A DNA stretch of 64,000 nt, taken from positions 13,364,760-13,428,759 of the forward strand of contig OY756969.1 of assembly GCA_963580455.1 (NCBI GenBank), written 5' to 3'. The translations under genes were made by a program, and so were the position numbers. Below the pieces are notes generated by a model. That model was given only the letters and a program-made list of their open reading frames with translations, was not told the DNA's origin and made no database searches. Origin of the DNA: Euonymus europaeus. Lineage: Eukaryota > Streptophyta > Magnoliopsida > Celastrales > Celastraceae. Positions 52,701-63,060 of the stretch are shown here, one piece after another (the first letter of the stretch is position 1; the number at the start of each line of letters is the position of its first letter).

Positions 52701-54560
52701 GATGCCAAAACACCAACTTCCTAGCAAATGGACAAAACTGTTAAATGCTGCTCCATAGAGAGAGTTGAGCAACTTCGGACCATCAACGTTGCTTGGGGTT
52801 CACTTTTTATTGTTCGTCTATGTCAGATTCTACAAGTATAAGCTTGCTTGATTATTTCGATGCCAAAACACCGAGTTTCTATGACAAATGCACAAAATAG
52901 TTAAAAGCTGCTCGATAGAGAGAGTTGAGGAAATTCGAACCATCAAAGTTGCTCGGGGTACACTTTTAACTGTTCTTCTATGTCAAATTTTACAAGTATA
53001 AAACTTGCTAGATTATTTCGATGCCAAAACACCAACTTTCTATGATAAATGGACAAAACCGTTGAAATCTCCTCCATGGAGATAGTTGAGCAACTTGGAA
53101 CCATCAAGTTTGCTAGAGGTACACTTTTTATTATTCTTCTATGTCAAATTTTACGAGTATAAAGCTTGGTAGATTATTTCGATGCCAAAACACCAACTTC
53201 CTAACAAATGGACAAAACTGTTAAAAGCTGCTCCACAGAGAGAGTTGAGCAACTTCGGACCATCAAAGTTGCTCGTGGTACACTTTTTATTGTTCGTCTA
53301 TGTCAAATTCTATGAGTATAAGCTTGTAGATTATTTCGATGCCAAAACACCAACTTTCTATGACAAATGGAAAAAAAACCTTAAAAAGCACCTCCATAGA
53401 GATAGTGGAGGAAATTCAGAATGTGAAAGTTGCTCGATGTACACTTTTTATTGGTCTTTTATGTGAAATTTTACGAGTATAAGCTTCCTATATTATTTCG
53501 ATGACAAAACATCAGCTTTTTATGACAAATAGACAACACCATTAAAAGCTCCTCCATAGAGAGAGTTGAGCTACTTCGGACCATCAAAGTTGCTCGGGGT
53601 ACACTTTTATTGTTCTTCTTTGTCAAATTTTACAAGTATAAGATTCCTAGATTATTTCAATGTCAAAATAGCAAGTTTCTATGACAAATGGACAAAACCT
53701 TTAAAAGCACCTCCGTAGAGAGAGTTGAGGAACTTCGGACCATCAAAGTTGCTCGGTGTACACTTTTATTGTTCTTCTATGTGAAATTTTACGAGTATAA
53801 GCTTCCTAGTTTATTTCGATGCCAAAACACCAAGTTTCTATGACAAATGCACAAAACAGTTAAAAGCTGCTCCATAGAGAGAGTTGAGCAAATTCGGACC
53901 ATCAAAGTTGCTCGGTGTAAACTTTTAAATGTTCTTTTATGTCAAATTGTACGAGTATAAGATTTCTAGATTATTTCGATGTCAAAATAGCAAGTTTCTA
54001 TGATAAAAGGACAAAACTGTTAAAATCTCCTCCATAGAGAGAGTTGAGCAACTTCGGACCATTAAAGTTGCTCGGTGTACATTTTTATTGTTCTTCTATG
54101 TGAAATTTTACGAGTATAACTTGCTAGATTATTTCGATGCCAAAACAACAACTTTCTATGACGAATGCACAAAACATTTAAAAGCTCCTCAATAGAGAGA
54201 GTTGAGCAAATTCGGACCATCAAAGTTGCTCAGGGTACACTTTTAACTGTTTTTCTATGTCAAATTTTACGAGTATAAAACTTGTTAGATTATTTCGATG
54301 ACAAAACAACGATTTTCTATGATAAATTGACAAAACCGTTAAAAGCTTCTCCATAGAGATAGTGGAGCAACTTCAGACTTTGAAAGTTGCTCGATGTACA
54401 CTTTTTAGTGGTCTTTTATGTGAAATTTTACGAGTATAAGCTTCCTATATTATTTCGATGACAAATCATCAGCTTTCTATGACAAATGGACAACACCGTT
54501 AAAAGCTCCTCCACAGAGAGAGTTGAGCTACTTCGGACCATCAAAGTTGCTCGGGGTACA
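52701..54560 (+). repeat. Right-flank S/T block, copy 1
   Basis: S unit near 52715 followed by a unit ending ATGTCAGATTCTACAAG. Then come CACCGAG and m3-like units, an S variant (TTCCTAACAAATGG near 53198), a GCTTGTAGATT unit, T at 53503, AGATTCC, CCTAGTTTATT and AGATTTCTAG units, an AACAACAAC unit, and a degenerate T at 54460 (GACAAATCATC). The order between the two T units equals that at 359-1317. Confidence 0.85.
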
Positions 54561-55564
54561 CTTTTAACTGTTCTTCTATGTCAAATTTTACGAGTATAAA
54601 ACTTGCTAGATTATTTCGATGCCAAAACACCAACTTTCTATGATAAATGGACAAAACCGTTAAAAGCTCCTCCATAGAGAGAGTTGAGCAACTTCGAACC
54701 ATCAAAGTTGCTAGAGGTACACTTTTTATTATTCTTGTATGTCAAATTTTACGAGTATAAGCTTGGTAGATTATTTCGATGCCAAAACATCAACTTTCTA
54801 TAACAAATGGACAAAACCGTTAAAAGCACCTCCATAGAGATAGTGGAGCAACTTCGAACAATCAAAGTTGCTAGAGGTGGACTTTTTATTATTCTTCTAT
54901 GTCAAATTTTACGAGTATTAAGCTTGGTAGATTATTTCGATGCGAAAACACCGACTTTCTATGATAAATGGACAAAACCGTTAAAAGCACCTCCATAGAG
55001 ATAGTGGAGCAACTTCGAACCATCAAAGTTGCAAGAGGTACACTTTTTATTATTCTTCTATGTCAAATTTTTCGAGTATAAGCTTGGTAGATTATTTCGA
55101 TGCCGAAACACCAACTTTCTATGACAAATGGACAAAACCGTTAAAAAGCTGCTGCTTAGAGAGAGTTGAGCAAATTCGGACCACCAAAGTTGCTTGGGGT
55201 ACACTTTTAAATGTTCTTCTATGTCAAATTTTACGAGTATAAGCTTCCTGGATTATTTCGATGACAAAACACCAACTTTCGATGACAAAACACCAACTTT
55301 CTATGACAAATGTATAAAACCGTTAAAAGCCCCTCCATTGAGGGAGTTGAGCAAATTCGGACCATCAAAGTTGCTCCGTGTACACTTTTTATTGTTCTTC
55401 TATGTGAAATTTTACGACTATAAGCTTCCTGGATTATTTCGATGACAAAACACCAACTTTCTATGACAAATGTACAAAACTGTTAAAAGCCCCTCCAAAG
55501 AGAGAGTTGAGCTACTTCGGACCATCAAAGTTGCTCGGGGTACACTTTTATTGTTCTTCTATGT
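54561..55564 (+). repeat. m3-m6 type monomers and n15 units
   Basis: m3, m4 (anchor 54807), m5 and m6 (GCTGCTGCTTAG near 55148), followed by n15-type units with CCTGGATT near 55247 and 55430. The first n15 unit carries the 21-bp internal duplication at 55260-55301. No gene is seen. Confidence 0.8.
55260..55301 (+). repeat. 21-bp tandem duplication inside one monomer
   Basis: GATGACAAAACACCAACTTTC occurs twice in a row, making this monomer about 181 bp. The copies are perfect. The related n15 monomers near 60720 and 62158 have one copy only, so the event is local and was not amplified. Confidence 0.95.
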
Positions 55565-57700
55565 CAAATTTTACAAGTATAAGATTCCTAGATTATTTCG
55601 ATGTCAAAATAGCAAGTTTCTATGACAAATTGACAAAATCTTTAAAAGCACATCCGTAGAGAGAGTTGAGGAACTTCGGACCATCAAAGTTGCTCGGTGT
55701 ACACTTTTATTGTTCTTCTATGTGAAATTTTACGAGTATAAGCTTCCTAGTTTATTTCGATGCCAAAACACCAAGTTTCCATGACAAATGCACAAAACAG
55801 TTAAAAGCTGCTCCATAAAGAGAGTTGAGCAAATTCGGACCATCAAAGTTGCTCGGTGTACACTTTTAAATGTTCTTCTATGTCAAATTTCACGAGTATA
55901 AGATTCCTAGATTATTTCGATGTCAAAACAGCAAGTTTCTATGATAAAAGGACAAAACCGTTAAAAGCTCCTTCATAGAGAGAGTTGAGCAACTTTGGAC
56001 CATCAAAGTTGTTCGGTGTACACTTTTATTGTTCTTCTATGTGAAATTTTACGAGTATAACTTCCTAGATTATTTCGATCCCAAAACAGCAACTTTCTAT
56101 GACAAATGCACAAAACAGTTAAAAGCTTCTCGATAGAGAGAGTTGAGCAAATTCGGACCATCAAAGTTGCTCAGGGTACACTTTTAAGTGTTTTTCTATG
56201 TCAAATTTTACGAGTATAAAACTTGTTAGATTATTTCGATGCCAAAACACCGACTTTCTATGATAAATGGACAAAATCGTTAAAAGCTCCTCTACAGAGA
56301 GAGTTGGGCAACTTCGAACCATCGAAGTTGCTAGAGGTACACTTTTTATTATTCTTCTATGTCAAATTCTACGAGTATAAGCTTGCTAGATTATTTCGAT
56401 ACCAAAACACCAACTTTCTATGACAAATAGACAAAACCTTTAAAAGCTCCTCCATAGAGAGAGTTGAGCAACTTCGGACCATCAAAGTTGCTCGGTGTAC
56501 ACTTTTATTGTTCTTCTATGTGAAATTTTACGAGTATAAGCTTCCTAGATTATTTCGATGTCAAAACAGGAAGTTTCTATGACAAATGGACAAAACATTT
56601 AAAAGCTCCTCCATAGAGAGAGTTGAGCAAATTCGGACCATCAAAGTTGCTCGGGGTTCACTTTTAACTGTTTTTCTACGTCAAATTTTACGAGTATAAA
56701 ACTTGCTAGATTATTTCGATGCCAAAACACCAACTTTCTATGACAAATGGACAAAACCGTTAAAAAGCTGCTGCTTAGAGAGAGTTGAGCAAATTCGGAC
56801 CATCAAAGTTGCTTGGGGTACACTTTTAAATGTTCTTATATGTCAAATTTTACGAGTATAAGATTCCTTGATTATTTTGATGTGAAAATAGCAAGTTTCT
56901 ATGACAAATGGACAAAACTGTTAAATGCTCATCCATAGAGAGAGTTGAGGAACTTCGGACCATCAAAGTTGCTCGGTGTACACTTTTATTGTCTTCTATG
57001 TCAAAATTTACGTGTATAAGCTTCCTAGAATATTTCGATGCCAAAACACCGAGTTTCTATGACAAATGCACAAAACAGTAAAAAAGCTCCTCGATAGAGA
57101 GAGTTGAGCAAATTCGAACAATCAAAGTTGCTCGGGGTACACTTTTAACTGTTCTTCTATGTCAAATTTTACGAGTATAAAACTTGCTATATTATTTCGA
57201 TGCCAAAACACCAACTTTCTATGATAAATGGACAAAACCGTTAAAAGCTCCTCCATAGAGAGAGTTGAGCAACTTCGAACCATCAAAGTTGCTAGAGGTA
57301 CACTTTTTATTATTCTTGTATGTCAAATTTTACGAGTATAAGCTTGGTAGATTATTTCGATGCCAAAACATCAACTTTCTATAACAAATGGACAAAACCG
57401 TTAAAAGCACCTCCATAAAGATAGTGGAGCAACTTCGAACAATCAAAGTTGCTAGAGGTGGACTTTTTATTATTCTTCTATGTCAAATTTTACGAGTATT
57501 AAGCTTGGTAGATTATTTCGATGCGAAAACATCGATTTCTATGATAAATGGACAAAACCGTTAAAAGCACCTCCATAGAGATAGTGGAGCAACTTCGAAC
57601 CATCAAAGTTGGTAGAGGTACACTTTTTATTATTCTTCTATGTCAAATTTTTCGAGTATAAGCTTGGTAGATTATTTCGATGCCAAAACACCAACTTTCT
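55565..57700 (+). repeat. Diverged copy of the core HOR order in the right flank
   Basis: Thirteen monomers m11-n12-n13-n14-n18-m13-m14-m15-m1-m2-m3-m4-m5. Diagnostics are GACAAAATCTTT near 55630, CCTAGTTTATT near 55745, CGATCCC near 56078, CTCTACAG near 56290, CGATACC near 56399, GCTGCTGCTTAG near 56766, the m1 anchor at 56908 and m4 at 57387. The order is the same as at 1.45-3.53 kb, 54 kb away on the other side of the core. Its m5 has lost one base (CATCGATTTC near 57532). Confidence 0.78.
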
Positions 57701-58300
57701 ATGACAAATGGACAAAACCGTTAAAAGCTCCTCCATAGAGAGAGTTGAGCAACTTCGAACCATCAAAGTTGCTAGAGGTACACTTTTTATTATTCTTCTA
57801 TGTCAAATTTTTCGAGTATAAGCTTGGTAGATTATTTCGATGCCAAAACACCAACTTCCTAGCAAATGGACAAAACTGTTAAAAGCTGCTCCATAGAGAG
57901 AGTTGAGCAACTTTGGACCATCAACGTTGCTAGAGGTGGACTTTTTATTATTCTTCTATGTCAAATTTTACGAGTATTAAGCTTGGTAGATTATTTCGAT
58001 GCGAAAACACCGACTTTCTATGATAAATGGACAAAACCGTTAAAAGCACCTCCATAGAGATAGTGGAGCAACTTCGAACCATCAAAGTTGCTAGAGGTAC
58101 ACTTTTTATTATTCTTCTATGTCAAATTTTTCGAGTATAAGCTTGTTAGATTATTTCGATTCCAAAACACCAACTTTCTATGACAAATGGACAAAACCGT
58201 TAAAAACTCCTCTATAGAGAGAGTTGAGCAACTTCGAACCATCAAAGTTGCTAGAGGTACACTTTTTATTATTCTTCTATGTCAAATTTTTTGAGTATAA
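57701..58300 (+). repeat. Short run of m5/S-related monomers
   Basis: Units with TTTTTCGAG ends, then an S unit (near 57855) fused after ATCAACGTTGCTAG to an m4-type end (GGTGGAC, near 57935). The S/m4 hybrid is another exchange scar. No gene is seen. Confidence 0.75.
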
Positions 58301-59860
58301 GCTTGGTAGATTATTTCGATGCCAAAACACCAACTTCCTAGCAAATGGACAAAACTGTTAAAAGCTGCTCCATAGAGAGAGTTGAGCAACTTCGAACCAT
58401 CAACGTTGCTTGGGGTACACTTTTTATTGTTCGTCTATGTCAGATTCTACAAGTATAAGCTTCCTAAATTATTTCGATGCCAAAACACCGAGTTTCTATG
58501 ACAAATGCACAAAACAGTTAAAAGCTCCTCGATAGGGAGAGTTGAGGAAATTCAAATTATCAAAGTTGCTCGGGGTACACTTTTAACTGTTCTTCTATGT
58601 CAAATTTTACAAGTATAAAACTTGCTAGATTATTTGGATGCCAAAACACCAACTTTCTATGATAAATGGACAAAACCGTTGAAAGCTCCTCCATGGAGAG
58701 AGTTGAGCAACTTGGAACCATCAAGGTTGCTAGAGGTACGCTTTTTATTATTCTTCTATGTCAAATTTTACGAATATAAAGCTTGGTAGATTATTTCGAT
58801 GCCAAAACACCAACTTCCTAACAAATGGACAAAACTGTTAAAAGCTGCTCCAGAGAGAGAGTTGAGCAACTTCGGACCATCAAAGTTGCTCGTGGTACAC
58901 TTTTTATTGTTCGTCTATGTCAAATTCTATGAGTATAAGCTTGTAGATTATTTCGATGCCAAAACACCAACTTTCTATGACAAATGGATAAAAAACCGTA
59001 AAAAGCACCTCCATAGAGATAGTGGAGGAAATTCAGACTGTGAAAGTTGCTCGATGTACACTTTTTATTGGTCTTTTATGTGAAATTTTACGAGTATAAG
59101 CTTCCTATATTATTTCGATGACAAAACATCAGCTTTTTATGACAAATAGACAACACCGTTAAAAGCTCCTCCATAGAGAGAGTTGAGCTACTTCGGACCA
59201 TCAAAGTTGCTCGGGGTACACTTTTATTGTTCTTCTATGTCAAATTTTACAAGTATAAGATTCCTAGATTATTTCAATGTCAAAATAGCAAGTTTCTATG
59301 ACAAATGGACAAAACCTTTAAAAGCACCTCCGTAGAGAGAGTTGAGGAACTTCAGACCATCAAAGTTGCTCGGTGTACACTTTTAACTGTTTTTCTATGT
59401 CAAATTTTACGAGTATAAAACTTGTTTGATTATTTCGATGCCAAAACAACGATTTTCCATGATAATTTGACAAAACCGTTAAAAGCTTCTCCATCGAGAT
59501 AGTGGAGCAACTTCAGACTTTGAAAGTTGCTCGATGTACACTTTTTATTGGTCTTGTATGTGAAATTTTACGAGTATAAGCTTCCTATATTATTTCGATG
59601 ACAAAACATCAGCTTTCTATGACAAATGGAAAACACCGTTAAAAGCTCCTCCACAGAGAGAGTTGAGCTACTTCGGACCATCAAAGTTGCTCTGGGTACA
59701 CTTTTATTGTTCTTCTATGTCAAATTTTACAAGTATAAGATTCCTAGATTATTTCGATGTCAAAATAGCAAGTTTCTATGACAAAATGGACAAAACTGTT
59801 AAAAGCTCATCCATAGAGAAGAGTTGAGGAACTTCGGACCATCAAAGTTGCTCGGTGTAC
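58301..59860 (+). repeat. Right-flank S/T block, copy 2 (three monomers shorter)
   Basis: Repeats the block at 52.7 kb at a distance of 5617 bp (35 monomers). It shares ATGTCAGATTCTACAAG, the TTCCTAACAAATGG variant and CTTTTTATGAC in the T unit. T units are at 59120 and 59600, three monomers apart instead of six. The missing units (CCTAGTTTATT, AGATTTCTAG, AACAACAAC) were removed by a fusion near 59340-59420. Confidence 0.85.
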
Positions 59861-60184
59861 ACTTTTATTGTCTTCTATGTCAAAATTTACGTGTATAAGC
59901 TTCCTAGATTATTTCGATGCCAAAACACCGAGTTTCTATGACAAATGCACAAAACAGTTAAAAGCTCCTCGATAGAGAGAGTTGAGCAAATTCGAACCAT
60001 CAAAGTTGCTCGGGGTACACTTTTAACTGTTCTTCTATGTCAAATTTTACGAGTATAAAACTTGCTAGATTATTTCGATGCCAAAACACCAACTTTCTAT
60101 GATAAATGGACAAAACCGTTAAAAGCTCCTCCATAGAGAGAGTTGAGCAACTTCGAACCATCAAAGTTGCTAGAGGTACACTTT
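59861..60184 (+). repeat. m2 and m3 type monomers between the T block and the 9-mer HOR
   Basis: The end of an m1-type unit, an m2 unit (CACCGAG) and an m3 unit (AAACTTGCTAG). The m1 just upstream carries two one-base insertions, GACAAAATGG near 59778 and AGAGAAGAGTTG near 59815. Confidence 0.8.
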
Positions 60185-61622
60185 TTATTATTCTTCTATG
60201 TCAAATTTTACGAGTATAAGCTTGGTAGATTATTTCGATGCCAAAACACCAACTTTCTATAACAAATGGACAAAACCGTTAAAAGCACCTCCATAGAGAT
60301 AGTGGAGCAACTTCAAACAATCAAAGTTGCTAGAGGTGGACCTTTTATTATTCTTCTATGTCAAATTTTACGAGTATTAAGCTTGGTAGATTATTTCGAT
60401 GCGAAAACACCGACTTTCTATGATAAATGGACAAAACCGTTAAAAGCACCTCCATAGAGATAGTGGAGCAACTTCGAACCATCAAAGTTGCTAGAGGTAC
60501 ACTTTTTATTATTCTTCTATGTCAAATTTTTCGAGTATAAGCTTGGTAGACTATTTCGATGCCAAAACACAAACTTTTTATGACAAATGGACAAAACCGT
60601 TAAAAAGCTGCTGCCTAGAGAGAGTTGAGCAAATTCGGACCACAAAGTTGCTTGGGGTACACTTTTAAATGTTCTTCTATGTCAAATTTTACGAGTATAA
60701 GCTTCCTGGATTATTTCGATGACAAAACACCAACTTTCTATGACAAATGTATAAAACCGTTAAAAGCCCCTCCATAGAAAGAGTTGAGCTACTTCGGACC
60801 ATCAAAGTTGCTCGGTGTACACTTTTATTGTTCTTCTATGTGAAATTTTACGAGTATAACTTCCTAGATTATTTCGATCCCAAAATAGCAACTTTCTATG
60901 ACAAATGCACAAAACAGTTAAAAGCTCCTCTATAGAGAGAGTTGAGCAAATTCGGACGATCAAAGTTGCTCAGTGTACACTTTTTATTGTTCTTCTATGT
61001 CAAATTTTACTAGTATAAAACTTGCTAGATTATTTCGATGCCAAAACACCAACTTTCTATGATAAATGGACAAAACCGTTAAAACTCCTCCATAGAGAGA
61101 GTTGAGCAACTTCGAACCATCAAAGTTGCTAGAGGTACACTTTTTATTATTCTTCTATGTCAAATTCTACGAGTATATGCTTGGTAGATTATTTCGATGC
61201 CAAAACACCAACTTTCTATGACAAATGGACAAAACCGTTAAAACTCCTCCACAGAGAGAGTTGAGCAACTTCGGACCATCAAAGTTGCTCGGTGTACACT
61301 TTTATTGTTCTTCTATGTGAAATTTTACGAGTATAACTTCCTAGATTTTTTCGATGCCAAAACAGCAACTTTCTATGACAAATGCACAAAACAGTTAAAA
61401 GCTCCTCGATAGAGAGAGTTGAGCAAATTCGGACCATCAAAGTTGCTCGGGGTACACTTTTAAGTGTTTTTCTAAGTCAAATTTTACGAGTATAAAACTT
61501 GTTAGATTATTTCGATGCCAAAACATCGACTTTCTATGATAAATGTACAAAACCGTTAAAAGCTCCTCCACAGAGATAGTTGAGCAGCTTCGAACCATCA
61601 AAGTTGCTAGAGGTATACTTTT
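60185..61622 (+). repeat. 9-monomer HOR, copy 1 (1438 bp)
   Basis: Order m4 (anchor 60266), m5, m6, n15, n14-like, m3, AGCTTGG-type unit, n14-like with AGATTTTTTCGATG, and n18. Two units have lost two bases (GTTAAAACTCC near 61078 and 61240), the same in both HOR copies. Private to this copy are a three-base loss in GGACCACAAAGTTG (near 60637) and a TATATGC variant near 61175. Confidence 0.88.
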
Positions 61623-63060
61623 TATTATTCTTTTATGTCAAATTTTACGAGTATAAGCTTGGTAGATTATTTCGATGCCAAAACACCAACTTTCTATAAC
61701 AAATGGACAAAACCGTTAAAAGCACCTCCATAGAGATAGTGGAGCAACTTCGAACAATCAAAGTTGCTAGAGGTGGACTTTTTATTATTCTTCTATGTCA
61801 AATTTTACGAGTATTAAGCTTGGTAGATTATTTCGATGCGAAAACACCGACTTTCTATGATAAATGGACAAAACCGTTAAAAGCACCTCCATAGAGATAG
61901 TGGAGCAACTTCGAACCATCAAAGTTGCTAGAGGTACACTTTTTATTATTCTTCTATGTCAAATTTTTCGAGTATAAGCTTGGTAGATTATTTCGATGCC
62001 AAAACACCAACTTTTTATGACAAATGGACAAAACCGTTAAAAAGCTGCTGCTTAGAGAGAGTTGAGCAAATTCGGACCATCAAAGTTGCTTGGGGTACAC
62101 TTTTAAATGTTCTTCTATGTCAAATTTTACGTGTATAAGCTTCCTGGATTATTTCGATGACAAAACACCAACTTTCTATGACAAATGTATAAAACCGTTA
62201 AAAGCCCCTCCATAGAAAGAGTTGAGCTACTTCGGACCATCAAAGTTGGTCGGTGTACACTTTTATTGTTCTTCTATGTGAAATTTTACGAGTATAACTT
62301 CCTAGATTATTTCGATCTCAAAATAGCAACTTTCTATGACAAATGCACAAAACAGTTAAAAGCTCCTCTATAGAGAGAGTTGAGCAAATTCGGACCATCA
62401 AATTGCTCAGTGTACACTTTTTATTGTTCTTCTATGTCAAATTTTACGAGTATAAAACTTGCTAGATTATTTCGATGCCAAAACACCAACTTTCTATGAT
62501 AAATGGACAAAACCGTTAAAACTCCTCCACAGAGAGAGTTGAGCAACTTCGAACCATCAAAGTTGCTAGAGGTACACTTTTTATTATTCTTCTATGTCAA
62601 ATTCTACGAGTATAAGCTTGGTAGATTATTTCGATGCCAAAACACCAACTTTCTATGACAAATGGACAAAACCGTTAAAACTCCTCCACAGAGAGAGTTG
62701 AGCAACTTCGGACCATCAAAGTTGCTCGGTGTACACTTTTATTGTTCTTCTATGTGAAATTTTACGAGTATAACTTCCTAGATTTTTTCGATGCCAAAAC
62801 AGCAACTTTCTATGACAAATGCACAAAACAGTTAAAAGCTCCTCGATAGAGAGAGTTGAGCAAATTCGGACCATCAAAGTTGCTCGGGGTACACATTTAA
62901 GTGTTTTTCTAAGTCAAATTTTACGAGTATAAAACTTGTTAGATTATTTCGATGCCAAAACATCGACTTTCTATGATAAATGGAAAAAACCGTTAAAAGC
63001 TCCTCCACAGAGATAGTTGAGCAACTTCGAACCATCAAAGTTGCTAGAGGTATACTTTTT
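61623..63060 (+). repeat. 9-monomer HOR, copy 2 (1438 bp)
   Basis: Anchors at 61703 and 62185 lie 1437-1438 bp after those at 60266 and 60747. Shared rare changes are GTTAAAACTCC, TTTCTAAGTCAA and CATCGAC. This copy lacks two bases in ACCATCAAATTGCTC near 62400. Homology to copy 1 ends at about 63060, where an m13-like start replaces the m4 start. Confidence 0.88.

Noticed and set aside
56850..57044. Minus-strand open frame of 64 codons
   Set aside because: It is the reverse strand of ordinary m1/m2 monomers, opened by local substitutions. Equivalent monomers elsewhere are closed, and there is no other gene-like feature.
2096..62373. Dozens of near-identical plus-strand open reading frames of 60-105 codons, such as those at 4702-4893, 26189-26377 and 43258-43458
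   Set aside because: They are frames that happen to stay open across one monomer and usually stop at the TAG in CCATAGAG or GATAGAG. The unit is 160 bp, not a multiple of three, so the frame shifts in every copy. The peptides only mirror the repeat, and indels among copies show no frame conservation.
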